Part shown: positions 1 through 7,545 of the stretch, in pieces
How the letters are laid out: each line of letters opens with the position of its first letter
Position numbering within the stretch: the stretch's first letter is position 1
Assembly: GCA_015231995.1 (NCBI GenBank)
Contig: JADGAO010000107.1
Coordinates: forward strand, 1 to 10,382
Reading direction: 5' to 3'
Source: Nitrospinota bacterium
GTDB taxonomy: Bacteria > Nitrospinota_A > UBA7883 > JACRLM01
DNA length: 10,382 nucleotides
Notes under the pieces: generated by a model
Database searches by the model: none
What the model was told of the DNA's origin: nothing
What the model saw: the letters and a program-made list of their open reading frames with translations, nothing else
Made by a program: the position numbers and the translations under genes

Positions 1-307
1 CGCGCCTCTACGAAGGCCGATGCGAACACCTCGAAAAGCGTTTGTGTTTCTGTTTTGCACCATTTGGCGACAGCCCCCTATCAACTTCGGAATTCGGGCT
101 TATGCAAAGCTTTCCTTGCCAACCAAACTTCTGAAATTTTCATCGAAGAAAAAATGAAAAAAGACGAGAGAAGTTCAACTGATTGAAAATCCAAGATTAA
201 TAAAGTTTGGCGAAGATAACTCCCTTGGGTCGGCTGATTGATGATTGGAATAAATGGCTTGTTAAATCAACGAATTACATGTATGATTATACAAATAGCT
301 TTAGGGT
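1..307. other. Upstream region, no gene recognised
   Basis: No gene can be supported here. On the plus strand all three frames stay open for about 50 to 60 codons from the left edge, but none of the translations resembles a protein I know, so the tail of a gene from outside the window cannot be confirmed or excluded. From about base 120 the sequence turns AT-rich. A 7-base inverted repeat, TTTTCAT (137-143) with ATGAAAA (154-160), sits in an A-rich stretch; it lacks a GC stem and a clear T-run, so I do not call it a terminator. A TAAAGTTT motif at 201-208 matches the sigma-28 -35 consensus but has no matching -10 box. Confidence 0.4.
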
Positions 308-335
308 TAAAGAACTTTTCGGGCTATTCCGATAA
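308..335 (+). promoter_or_regulatory. Putative sigma-28 (FliA) flagellar promoter for fliD-fliS
   Basis: TAAA at 308-311 is followed 17 bases later by CCGATAA at 329-335. The enteric FliA consensus is TAAA, 15 bases, GCCGATAA. Here the -10 box is TCCGATAA (7 of 8) with a 16-base spacer, one longer than consensus. It lies about 40 bases upstream of the fliD start codon, a sensible leader length, and late flagellar genes such as fliD are commonly FliA-dependent. The match is read by eye and the start site is inferred. Confidence 0.65.
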
Positions 336-375
336 GGTAGCAAGGCTGAGTTTATTAAAGTAAGGGAATCAGATC

Positions 376-1980
376 ATGGGCGTAGCGGTTGGTGGGCTTG
401 TCTCTGGAATGGACAGCGCTTCCATCATATCCAAACTATTGGAGCTTGAGCGGCGCCCGGTAACGCTTCTTGAGAATAAGAGAACCACTCTTTCCAACGA
501 GAAAGCCGCGTGGCAGGAAATCAGCACAAGGATGCTGGCCCTCAAAACCGCCTCCAACGATATGGCCACATTAAGCAATTTTTCCAGCAAATCCGCCACG
601 TTCATCTCCAACAGCGCTTCCGCCGCGACGGCTCTCACCGTTACCGCCGCTTCAAACGCGACGAGCGGCACATACGGGATAAAGGTCAACCAGCTGGCGC
701 AGTCGCAGAAATCCGCTACCGACCAGAGTTTCACAAGCTCCACATCGGCTCTGGGGTTGATAGGAACGTTATCAATCGGCGCAACTGATATTTCGATTAC
801 GGAAACAGCCACGCTTGGCGGCATAAAAGACCTCATTAACAACAGCGGAGCCGGGGTGACCGCAAACATTTTCAACGCAGGCACAACCGCCTCGCCCCAG
901 TACAGGCTGATGGTTTCGGGAAGCGAGCTTGGCGCCGCCAACGCGTTCACCATCGGTTACGGCGACATCACGATGACCGACAACATTCTCTCCTTCACCG
1001 ACACGCAGTCGGCGCAGGACGCAAGCGTGACGTTCGACGGTGTGGCTACGACCAAAAGCTCCAACACGATAAACGACCTCATCACCGGCGCCACGATAAA
1101 CCTGCAGGCCGCCGGGTCCGGGACGATAACGATGGCCACGGACACCAACGGCGTCGTTACCAAAGTCCAGAACTTCGTGGACAAATATAACAGCGCGATG
1201 GATTACATCAAGGAACAGCTCGCCTACGACCAGACCAATAAGACGAAAGGCACGCTGTTCGGCAACTCGACGCTTATGTCCATGCAGAACCAGTTGCGCT
1301 CCATAGTCAGCGGAAGCGTCTCCGGCCTGGATCCGACGGATCCGGCCATCATCTCTTCCCTGGCGCAGGTGGGGATAATGACGGACATAAACAACCAGAT
1401 GACGCTGGATACCGCCGCTTTCCAGGACGCGCTCGCCAGCGATTTCGACCAGGTGGCCCGGCTTTTCGCCAATAGCGGGAGCGGGTCGTACAACTTCATC
1501 GCCTCAAGCGGTTTCACGCAAGGCGGCGTGTACGACACGAAGGTGGAGGGCGGCGTCCTCAAGCTGAGGATATCCGGTTCGACGGGGGACTGGACGTCGC
1601 TGACGCAGGACGGCAATTACGCGTTCGGCGTGGCCAACACCATCCTCGACGGCCTATTGCTTCAGACGGGCGCGCTCACCGAAGGAGCGACCGGCGCGAT
1701 GACCCTCACCGGCGGCATAAGCACAAGGGTGCAATCGTACACAAGCAGATACACAGAGTTCTCGACGGAAGGGCTGATCTACAACCAGAACAAGAGCATC
1801 GAGACCCGCGACCAGGAGTTTCAGGACGAGATAACCAATCTAACCAACCGCCTGACGGAAAAGGAAACCAACCTGAAGGCCAAGTTCACCCAGCTTGAGG
1901 TTTTACTTGCGAAGATGAGTTCGCAACAGACATACCTGACACAGCAGTTAAGCGGCATCGCCAATTCGGTTAGACGATAA
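376..1980 (+). CDS. fliD: Flagellar filament cap protein FliD (HAP2)
   Basis: FliD forms the cap at the growing tip of the flagellar filament and helps exported flagellin subunits fold into place; it is secreted through the flagellar type III export channel, and no Sec signal peptide is visible. The 534-residue protein starts with the typical FliD N-terminal region (GLVSGMDSASIISKLLELER, residues about 7-26), followed by a helical stretch and the ATSGTYGIKVNQLAQSQKSA block (about 95-115) usual for this family. The central part is the variable exposed D2/D3 region rich in T, S, G and A. The C-terminal FliD_C part includes GVVTKVQNFVDKYNSAMDYI and ends in a heptad-like helix (about 475-530) expected for the inner coiled-coil. 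The ATG at 376 has AAGGGA (362-367) eight bases upstream. fliS follows after 30 bases, so the two are almost certainly an operon. Length is normal for the family. Confidence 0.95.
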   Translation: MGVAVGGLVSGMDSASIISKLLELERRPVTLLENKRTTLSNEKAAWQEISTRMLALKTASNDMATLSNFSSKSATFISNSASAATALTVTAASNATSGTYGIKVNQLAQSQKSATDQSFTSSTSALGLIGTLSIGATDISITETATLGGIKDLINNSGAGVTANIFNAGTTASPQYRLMVSGSELGAANAFTIGYGDITMTDNILSFTDTQSAQDASVTFDGVATTKSSNTINDLITGATINLQAAGSGTITMATDTNGVVTKVQNFVDKYNSAMDYIKEQLAYDQTNKTKGTLFGNSTLMSMQNQLRSIVSGSVSGLDPTDPAIISSLAQVGIMTDINNQMTLDTAAFQDALASDFDQVARLFANSGSGSYNFIASSGFTQGGVYDTKVEGGVLKLRISGSTGDWTSLTQDGNYAFGVANTILDGLLLQTGALTEGATGAMTLTGGISTRVQSYTSRYTEFSTEGLIYNQNKSIETRDQEFQDEITNLTNRLTEKETNLKAKFTQLEVLLAKMSSQQTYLTQQLSGIANSVRR

Positions 1981-2010
1981 AGCAGACGGTTATTTAGGGA
2001 GAATGAGCCA

Positions 2011-2448
2011 ATGATCGGATATGGAAAGCCTTCGGTCTACCAGGCCACGCAGGTTTCTACTGCCAATAAGGTGCAACTTGTCGTCCTCATGTACGACGGG
2101 GCCATCCGTTTCATAACAGAGGCCAAAGAGAAGTCCGCCGCCGGGGACGTTGCGGGGAAGGGTGTGGCCATCGGCAAGGCCCAGCGTATAATCCACGAGC
2201 TGACAAACGCGCTGGATATGCGGCGTGGCGGCGAGGTGGCTACGAACCTGTCGCAGGTGTATATGAGAATCAGCAGGAACCTTATAAACGCCAACGTGAA
2301 CCGCAAAATGGAAGACCTGGACGAAAGCCTGGAATCCCTGCGGAACCTGCGCGGCGCGTGGGAGCAGATAATGCGCCAGCCGAATACGGCCGAACCGGTC
2401 CAGCAGTCCAAACAGACGGTTGGTGGCAAAATCGCCATAAGCATGTGA
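2011..2448 (+). CDS. fliS: Flagellar secretion chaperone FliS
   Basis: FliS binds the C-terminal disordered part of flagellin in the cytoplasm, prevents premature polymerisation and delivers it to the export gate. The 145-residue protein is a typical all-helical FliS: Y followed by QATQVSTANKVQLVVLMYDG (residues about 10-30), AIRFITEAKE, then RRGGEVATNLSQVYMRISRN (about 71-90), which corresponds to the conserved GGE-NL-LY-YM-L pattern. The last roughly 20 residues (from QPNTAEPVQQ) are a low-complexity tail. The start at 2011 has AGGGAGAA (1996-2003) seven bases upstream. It sits directly behind fliD, the usual order, and probably shares its sigma-28 promoter. Confidence 0.94.
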   Translation: MIGYGKPSVYQATQVSTANKVQLVVLMYDGAIRFITEAKEKSAAGDVAGKGVAIGKAQRIIHELTNALDMRRGGEVATNLSQVYMRISRNLINANVNRKMEDLDESLESLRNLRGAWEQIMRQPNTAEPVQQSKQTVGGKIAISM

Positions 2449-2450
2449 CG

Positions 2451-2483
2451 GGGTGGATTTGAAACCCGCCCTGCGGCCTTTTT
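2451..2483 (+). terminator. Weak candidate terminator after fliS
   Basis: GGGTGG (2451-2456) can pair with CCGCCC (2466-2471) across a 9-base loop, allowing one G-T pair, and a run of five T (2479-2483) follows, but seven bases after the stem. The position just behind the fliS stop suits a terminator. The stem is short and the T-run is displaced, so this is weak. Confidence 0.3.
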
Positions 2484-2527
2484 GAAACCGCCTCTACCGC
2501 CTTTGGGCGCCGCTTTGAATAATCGCT

Positions 2528-2533
2528 TATAAT
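2528..2533 (+). promoter_or_regulatory. TATAAT -10 box just before uvrB (possible leaderless start)
   Basis: A perfect TATAAT ends six bases before the uvrB ATG at 2540. No good TTGACA-like box is seen 16 to 18 bases upstream. No Shine-Dalgarno sequence lies between the box and the ATG (the interval is CTTCCA). If this box is used, transcription would begin at or next to the A of the ATG and the mRNA would be leaderless. The role is inferred; a chance match cannot be excluded. Confidence 0.4.
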
Positions 2534-2539
2534 CTTCCA

Positions 2540-4531
2540 ATGAGCTCCGATTTCAAACTAGTCTCCGATTTCTCCCCGGCTGGCGACCAGCCTCAGGCGA
2601 TAAAACTGTTGGCCGAAGGGCTTGCGCGCGACGAGAAGTTTCAAACCCTGCTTGGCGTAACAGGCTCCGGCAAAACTTTCACCATCGCCCACGTCATCCA
2701 GAAGATACAAAAACCGACCCTCGTCATCGCCCACAATAAGACGCTGGCGGCGCAACTCTATTCGGAGTTCAAGTCGTTTTTCCCGCACAACGCCGTGGAG
2801 TATTTCGTCTCTTACTACGACTACTACCAGCCGGAGGCCTATCTGCCCAAAACCGGGACGTACATCGAGAAAGACTCCTCGATAAACGAGGATATAGACA
2901 AGATGCGCCACTCCGCTACCATGTCCATACTGGAGCGGCGCGACGTGATAATCGTCGCCTCCGTCTCGTGCATCTACGGCCTCGGCTCGCCGGACGACTA
3001 CAACTCCATGCGGATAAAAATATCGCGCGGCCTTACGATGGAGCGCGACTGGCTTCTGGAAAAACTCGTGGAGATACAATACGACCGCAACGACATGGAT
3101 TTTAAACGCGGCACGTTCCGCGCAAGGGGCGACGTGGTGGAGATACTCCCCATCTACGAATCGGACACCGCAATACGGGTGGAGTTCTTCGGCGACGAGA
3201 TAGACGCGATAACCGTCGTGGATTCGCTCACGGGCAAGACCATAAACAAACTCGACTCGGTGAACATCTATCCGGGCAGTCACTACGTCACGCCGCGCGA
3301 GGTGATGGAAAAGGCGCTGGGCCAGATCAGGTCGGAGATGCTGGAGGTTGTCTCTGCCTTCAACGCAAACGGCAAGCTCATCGAGGCGCAGAGGATAGAA
3401 GAGCGCACGATGGCCGACATCGAGATGATAAAGGCCATCGGCTATTGCAACGGGATCGAGAACTATTCGCGCTACACCACAGGCAGGAATCCCGGTGACC
3501 CGCCCCCGACGCTTATAGATTACATGCCGTCCGACTCGCTTCTCATCATAGACGAAAGCCATCAGACCGTGCCGCAGATAGGCGCGATGCTCAAAGGCGA
3601 CAAGTCGCGCAAGAGAATGCTGGTGGATTACGGGTTCCGCCTCCCGTCGGCGTTCGACAACCGGCCGCTGTCGTTCGAGGAATTCGAGGAGAGAGTTCCG
3701 CAGGTGATTTTCGTTTCCGCCACTCCAGCGGCCTACGAGCTGGGGAAATCCGGCGGCTCCTTCGTGGAGCAGGTCGTGCGTCCGACAGGGTTGTGCGACC
3801 CGGAGATCATCATGCGTCCCGTCAAGAATCAGGTGGACGACCTGCTCGAAGAGATACGCAAACGCGTGGAGAAAAACGAGCGTGTCCTAGTCTCCGCCAT
3901 GACGAAAAAACAGGCGGAGGATTTGTCCGAGTACTACCAGAACATTGACGTGCGCGCGCGGTACCTGCATTCCGACATACACACGCTGGAACGTATGGCG
4001 GTGATACAGGATTTGCGGAAAGGCGAGTTCGACGTTCTCATCGGCATCAACCTTCTTCGCGAAGGGCTGGATATCCCGGAGGTGAGCCTTGTCGCCATAC
4101 TCAACGCCGACATGGAAGGTTTTTTACGCTCCGAGACGTCGCTGATACAGACCGCCGGACGCGCCGCCCGCAACGTGGACGGGAAGGTTATTTTCTACGC
4201 CGACAGGGAGACCCGCTCCATACGTCGGGCCATTGACGAGACAAACCGCAGGCACGCAATCCAGACAGCGTACAACGAAAAACATGGCATCACGCCACAG
4301 GGTATCAAGAAGAAGATACACGAAGCGCTCGCTTCCGTTTACGAACGCGACTATTTGACCGTGCCCACGGAAGGCGAGGAGCCGTTGGAAAATATCGCCG
4401 AGGCGGAGCTGGAGCGGTTAATCCGCGATTGCGAAGCGAAGATGAAAAAAGCGGCCAAGGAACTGGATTTCGAAACCGCCGCCAAATACCGCGACCGGAT
4501 AAAGAAGTTCAAGAAGCTGGAGATGGTGTAG
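2540..4531 (+). CDS. uvrB: Excinuclease ABC subunit UvrB
   Basis: UvrB is the damage-verifying helicase-like subunit of UvrABC nucleotide excision repair; it is loaded by UvrA and recruits UvrC to cut on both sides of the lesion. All landmarks are present in 663 residues, normal for the family: FSPAGDQPQAI (11-21), Walker A GVTGSGKT (39-46), the damage-probing beta-hairpin region YYDYYQPEAY (92-101), RHSATMSILERRDVIIVASV (about 123-142), the DESH Walker B motif (338-341), helicase motifs V/VI (GINLLREGLDIPEVSLV, then QTAGRAARN), and a C-terminal UVR domain (about 625-660, with LDFETAAKYRDRI) that contacts UvrA and UvrC. The ATG at 2540 is the only ATG in frame after the upstream stop TGA at 2516. 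It lacks a Shine-Dalgarno sequence. No SOS box was recognised upstream. Ile is often encoded by ATA despite high GC. Confidence 0.97.
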   Translation: MSSDFKLVSDFSPAGDQPQAIKLLAEGLARDEKFQTLLGVTGSGKTFTIAHVIQKIQKPTLVIAHNKTLAAQLYSEFKSFFPHNAVEYFVSYYDYYQPEAYLPKTGTYIEKDSSINEDIDKMRHSATMSILERRDVIIVASVSCIYGLGSPDDYNSMRIKISRGLTMERDWLLEKLVEIQYDRNDMDFKRGTFRARGDVVEILPIYESDTAIRVEFFGDEIDAITVVDSLTGKTINKLDSVNIYPGSHYVTPREVMEKALGQIRSEMLEVVSAFNANGKLIEAQRIEERTMADIEMIKAIGYCNGIENYSRYTTGRNPGDPPPTLIDYMPSDSLLIIDESHQTVPQIGAMLKGDKSRKRMLVDYGFRLPSAFDNRPLSFEEFEERVPQVIFVSATPAAYELGKSGGSFVEQVVRPTGLCDPEIIMRPVKNQVDDLLEEIRKRVEKNERVLVSAMTKKQAEDLSEYYQNIDVRARYLHSDIHTLERMAVIQDLRKGEFDVLIGINLLREGLDIPEVSLVAILNADMEGFLRSETSLIQTAGRAARNVDGKVIFYADRETRSIRRAIDETNRRHAIQTAYNEKHGITPQGIKKKIHEALASVYERDYLTVPTEGEEPLENIAEAELERLIRDCEAKMKKAAKELDFETAAKYRDRIKKFKKLEMV

Positions 4532-4571
4532 GGGGGGTGTATCTGTAACTGTCTTGCAGGAAGGCCAACTG

Positions 4572-4590
4572 TAAACGTAATTATCGTTTA
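4572..4590. repeat. Small dyad TAAACG / CGTTTA
   Basis: TAAACG (4572-4577) and CGTTTA (4585-4590) form a perfect 6-base inverted repeat with a 7-base AT centre, about 40 bases past the uvrB stop. It could be an operator-like site. It lacks a T-run, so it is a poor terminator. Function unknown; chance is possible in AT-rich DNA. Confidence 0.25.
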
Positions 4591-4758
4591 GGGCATATGA
4601 GAGTCAGTATGTTGAGGATGCTTTTTGATTAGAGAGGTAAACTCCTTATTTTTTCCATGCCCCTTTGTTGCTACATATTCACGCCACCTCCATCAAATCC
4701 CGTTAATATGATCGTCAGTGGATATATTTCAATGTCCAGAATCAACAACCGTGGCAAA

Positions 4759-4816
4759 TTGTTTTTGTACTAAAAAACGAGTTACAATTCAGGCTGTTGT
4801 GGTAATAATATATAAT
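4759..4816 (+). promoter_or_regulatory. Candidate sigma-70 promoter(s) for the OLD-Dam pair
   Basis: Two options can be read. TTGTTT (4759-4764) is 18 bases from TACAAT (4783-4788), a reasonable sigma-70 pair. A perfect TATAAT lies at 4811-4816, but its -35 at 17 bases (TTCAGG, 4788-4793) is poor. Either would give a leader of some 35 to 70 bases before the ATG at 4860. AT-rich DNA yields such matches by chance, so confidence is low. Confidence 0.35.
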
Positions 4817-4859
4817 CTAAAAATATGCAAAATATTCTGAATAGGCAAGAGAGAGGAAC

Positions 4860-6524
4860 ATGGCATCAATCAAGCTGAAGTCACTAAACTTCGAGGCACA
4901 GCCGTTTCGCAAGCTTGGTAACATCTCCATCCCGTTTGCCGAGCGCATTACAATAATTGCCGGGCACAACGGCATTGGAAAATCAACAATCCTCGGTCTT
5001 GTCGCCAATGGTTCGGGTATTCATGATGCGTCAATCCAAAGCTATTTTAATCGTGCGTTTCAAGCAAACTTAAAAGAAATCGTTCATTTGGATTTTGCCA
5101 AGGAATACGAAGAATACAAGAATAAGGAGGAGCAACTTCCATCACCATTTATTGAATATGATATTGATGGAACTCCGCTCACCAAACGGTGCTCCATTAC
5201 TGGCCGCACTAAAAGTCATGAGGTGCGTGTTGTGCCACGAAACGATCCCCACGAAGACATGTCAAACCCTGTACAAGTAGGAAAAGATGCTAAAGTTCCA
5301 CTCCCAACCTTGTACCTGGGGATGACGCGTATGCTTCCTGTCGGTGAAAGCGACCCATTCTTGGTGACAAACACTATGGATAAAACAATTCATGAGGATG
5401 ATGCTAAGTTTATTCAGTCTTTCATCAACAGTGTTATTGAATCAGGGGGTGCGACTAACGCTTCAAAGAATATCACCACCCAAAGCATTAAAAACACAAA
5501 GAAGACATCTAAGCACCCCGATTACACACATAGCGCAAAGTGCGTTTCACTTGGACAAGATAGCTTGAGCGCCATTGCCACTGCGTTAGCTTCGTTTCAA
5601 AAGATTCAGCGTGAATTGCCGGACTATCCCGGCGGCCTATTGGTTATTGATGAGCTTGATGCTGGATTTCATCCACATGCGCAGAGAAGACTTGTCAAAG
5701 CGCTATCTAATGTAGCAAAGAAACTACAGTTACAAGTATTGGCGACTACTCATTCTGTGAATCTCATCGCAGAGATTCACCCTGATGCTAATCCTGTAGG
5801 CTATGGCGGAAAACGCATTGATGCCGTGGTATATCTCACGGATACACGCGCGCCCAGAATTGCCGAAAACTACACTTTGCAAGACATCCAGAGGGACATG
5901 AACCTTGAGCCGCCACCCGTGACTCAACCCGTAAGGGCCAAGATACTGAAGATATACCTTGAAGATGCAGAGGCAAACTTCTTCTTAAAATCTCTCCTCA
6001 CACCGGTGTTGAGAAAACGGGTAAAGCGCGAGGCTGGTGTCAGGTTGAAATCGATCCCTCTCAGCGTTGGGTGTGGTAACTTGACGGGGTTTCACAAGCA
6101 CGACCCCTATTTCAACACCGTCCTGATCATTCTTGATGCAGATGCCTCCATTGGAGGAAAAAATAAAAATCAGAATATCATCAAATTGCCTAGCGCGTTT
6201 GGCGCAACCCAAAAGGGCCTCTCGCCTGAACGTACATTGTACGCTTTTATAAAAACCCTCGCTAGTAATAACAGCGAATTTCCAACTTCACGTGCTAGGA
6301 TGAAGGAATTGAAGCTTAGTAGCGATCAACTTCACTATAATTTTCTTGATGGCGATACCAACATCAACGATCGTGATTCTGCTAAGAAATGGATAAAATC
6401 AAAACTAGAATTATTAGAGAAATATAAGTTTGTTGAGATGTGGCTAAAGGAGCATCCCAGTCAGGTTAAGGAGTTCGAAGATGCACTGGTCGCCGCCGCA
6501 ATAGCTACGTCTAAGCTTGTGTAA
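4860..6524 (+). CDS. OLD-family ATPase with C-terminal TOPRIM nuclease domain
   Basis: The protein (554 residues) is built like an overcoming-lysogenization-defect (OLD) nuclease: an ABC/SMC-like ATPase that probably dimerises and controls a metal-dependent TOPRIM nuclease. Seen in order: Walker A GHNGIGKS (35-42), a variable insert (about 60-225), the ABC signature-like SLGQDS (230-235), Walker B LLVIDELD (260-267), the switch histidine in TTHS (296-299), then a TOPRIM-like part with acidic YLEDAEANFF (366-375, E368), a glycine loop SVGCGNLTG (402-410) and LDAD (425-428). A helical tail (about 505-554) follows. Known OLD relatives include phage P2 Old, Gabija GajA and PARIS, where AriA ATPase and AriB TOPRIM can be fused. 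No UvrD-like helicase follows, which argues against Gabija. AGAGAGGA lies only two bases before the ATG, unusually close. GC is lower than in flanking genes, suggesting transfer. The DNA methylase 43 bases downstream is probably co-transcribed. Target and trigger are unknown; the TOPRIM call rests on motifs only. Confidence 0.8.
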   Translation: MASIKLKSLNFEAQPFRKLGNISIPFAERITIIAGHNGIGKSTILGLVANGSGIHDASIQSYFNRAFQANLKEIVHLDFAKEYEEYKNKEEQLPSPFIEYDIDGTPLTKRCSITGRTKSHEVRVVPRNDPHEDMSNPVQVGKDAKVPLPTLYLGMTRMLPVGESDPFLVTNTMDKTIHEDDAKFIQSFINSVIESGGATNASKNITTQSIKNTKKTSKHPDYTHSAKCVSLGQDSLSAIATALASFQKIQRELPDYPGGLLVIDELDAGFHPHAQRRLVKALSNVAKKLQLQVLATTHSVNLIAEIHPDANPVGYGGKRIDAVVYLTDTRAPRIAENYTLQDIQRDMNLEPPPVTQPVRAKILKIYLEDAEANFFLKSLLTPVLRKRVKREAGVRLKSIPLSVGCGNLTGFHKHDPYFNTVLIILDADASIGGKNKNQNIIKLPSAFGATQKGLSPERTLYAFIKTLASNNSEFPTSRARMKELKLSSDQLHYNFLDGDTNINDRDSAKKWIKSKLELLEKYKFVEMWLKEHPSQVKEFEDALVAAAIATSKLV

Positions 6525-6567
6525 TGTGGCTGGCCAAATCACGATAATCCTGTTAACGTAATTGCGC

Positions 6568-7470
6568 ATGTATTCAAACAAACTATATACCCCGTTGCGC
6601 TACCCAGGCGGTAAGGCGCGCTTTGCCCCCTTCATTGCTGAAGTTATTCAAAGTAACGGATTGGCAACAGGGCACTATTTGGAACCATACGCAGGTGGGG
6701 CGGGCGTGGCCCTTGAGTTGCTGTTTCACGGACACGCCAGCCATGTGCATATCAATGATCTAGATCCAGCAGTCAACGCTTTTTGGATAGCAGTTACCAG
6801 GCACCCTGAATCGCTTCTGAAACTGCTACACGATACACCAGTGACAATGGAACAATGGCGCCACTGGAGAGCCGTTATGCGCGGAGAGGTGCCTGCTGAT
6901 GTTGTTGAGTCTGGTTTCGCCACACTGTTCATGAACCGCACGAATCGCTCTGGCATTTTGAAGGGTGGAGTAATCGGTGGAAAAGCGCAGACTGGCAATT
7001 ACAAGCTTGATGAGCGACTTAAGAAAGGAGTTCTTGCCTCGCGTATCGAACGCATTGCCACACATGCTGAAAGCATTTCAGTTTATTGTGAGGATGCGAG
7101 GCAACTTCTGCTCCGTTGCGCGGAATTTCTGCCTCCTAAATCGTTGATCTACCTTGACCCCCCCTATTATGTTAAAGGCCGTGGACTCTATCGGAATTTC
7201 TATAATCATGACGACCATGTCGCTATTGCCAAAGTCTTACAATCGCGTATTTTCAAGCAGGCGTGGATTGTTTCCTATGATAACACCCAAGAAATATGCC
7301 GAATGTACAGAAAAAGCCAAGGATTTGCCTATGGAATAAACTATACAGCCCAAGAACGCTATGTGGGAAATGAGGTTATGTTTTTTAGCCGCAGGCTCAG
7401 CCCGCCAGAAACCGAATTGTCCATAACGCCACTAGTAGCACTAAGAAATATTACTAAGCTAGTATCATAG
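6568..7470 (+). CDS. D12-class DNA adenine-N6 methyltransferase (Dam-like)
   Basis: This enzyme should transfer a methyl group from S-adenosylmethionine to N6 of adenine in a specific DNA site. Of 300 residues, the landmarks are RYPGGK (11-16, motif X), EPYAGGAG (39-46, motif I, SAM binding), IND (63-65), FMNRTNRSGI (121-130) and the catalytic DPPY (197-200, motif IV), followed by a VSYDN stretch near 235-239. This order (X, I, IV) is that of the D12/alpha class that includes Dam and DpnM. The target site cannot be read from the sequence; GATC is only the family's commonest case. I chose ATG 6568; a TTG two codons upstream (6562) is also possible. Neither start has a clear Shine-Dalgarno sequence. 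GC is low, like the OLD gene before it. It may protect host DNA from the OLD nuclease, or act as an orphan regulator. No restriction endonuclease gene is adjacent. Confidence 0.9.
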   Translation: MYSNKLYTPLRYPGGKARFAPFIAEVIQSNGLATGHYLEPYAGGAGVALELLFHGHASHVHINDLDPAVNAFWIAVTRHPESLLKLLHDTPVTMEQWRHWRAVMRGEVPADVVESGFATLFMNRTNRSGILKGGVIGGKAQTGNYKLDERLKKGVLASRIERIATHAESISVYCEDARQLLLRCAEFLPPKSLIYLDPPYYVKGRGLYRNFYNHDDHVAIAKVLQSRIFKQAWIVSYDNTQEICRMYRKSQGFAYGINYTAQERYVGNEVMFFSRRLSPPETELSITPLVALRNITKLVS

Positions 7471-7490
7471 GAAGCTCAAAAAGCACGGAC

Positions 7491-7502
7491 ATATTGCAAT
7501 AT
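7491..7502. repeat. Perfect 12-base palindrome ATATTGCAATAT
   Basis: ATATTGCAATAT is its own reverse complement and sits in the 73-base gap between the convergent methylase and PAP2-GmhB genes. With no loop it is not a transcript hairpin; it could bind a dimeric protein, but nothing else supports a function. Confidence 0.2.
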
Positions 7503-7521
7503 AGAAAGAACCGGCAAAGAT

Positions 7522-7545
7522 AAATATCGGAAGAATAGATATTTT
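7522..7545. terminator. Weak AT-rich hairpin between convergent genes
   Basis: AAATATC (7522-7528) and GATATTT (7538-7544) form a perfect 7-base stem with a 9-base loop, in a spot where convergent genes need transcription to stop. The second arm touches the stop codon of the minus-strand gene. The stem is almost all A-T and would be weak, and the downstream T-richness on the plus strand (TTATTTA) is modest. Confidence 0.3.

Larger units (their letters stand above)
4532..4859. other. AT-rich intergenic region upstream of the OLD-Dam cassette
   Basis: These 328 bases contain no convincing gene and mark the switch from GC-rich uvrB to the lower-GC cassette. They begin with seven G residues (4531-4537) right at the uvrB stop. 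They hold a small dyad (4572-4590) and promoter-like motifs near the right end. Short open frames (for example an ATG frame of 38 codons from about 4658 on the plus strand) show no recognisable protein. No tRNA, integrase or clear attachment-site repeat is visible. Confidence 0.5.

Noticed and set aside
1..183. Possible C-terminal end of a gene entering from the left
   Set aside because: All three plus-strand frames stay open for 50 to 60 codons, and none gives a recognisable protein or a clear coding signature.
201..220. TAAAGTTT as a sigma-28 -35 element
   Set aside because: The -35 is a perfect match but nothing like GCCGATAA lies at the required distance; the pair at 308-335 is far better.
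2558..3562. Long minus-strand frame opposite uvrB (334 codons)
   Set aside because: It is the antisense shadow of a highly conserved GC-rich gene; the translation is V/R/H-rich with no domain.
4658..4774. Small ORF of 38 codons on the plus strand
   Set aside because: No ribosome binding site, no recognisable sequence, and AT-rich surroundings where such frames arise by chance.
4660..4780. Minus-strand hydrophobic frame with LLILDIEIYPLTIIL, as a gene remnant
   Set aside because: It is only about 32 codons long, bounded by stops, with no start signal and no family match.
4860..7470. Calling the cassette Gabija or PARIS
   Set aside because: No UvrD-like helicase follows (Gabija), and the second gene is a methylase rather than a separate AriB; the TOPRIM is fused and its class cannot be fixed by eye.
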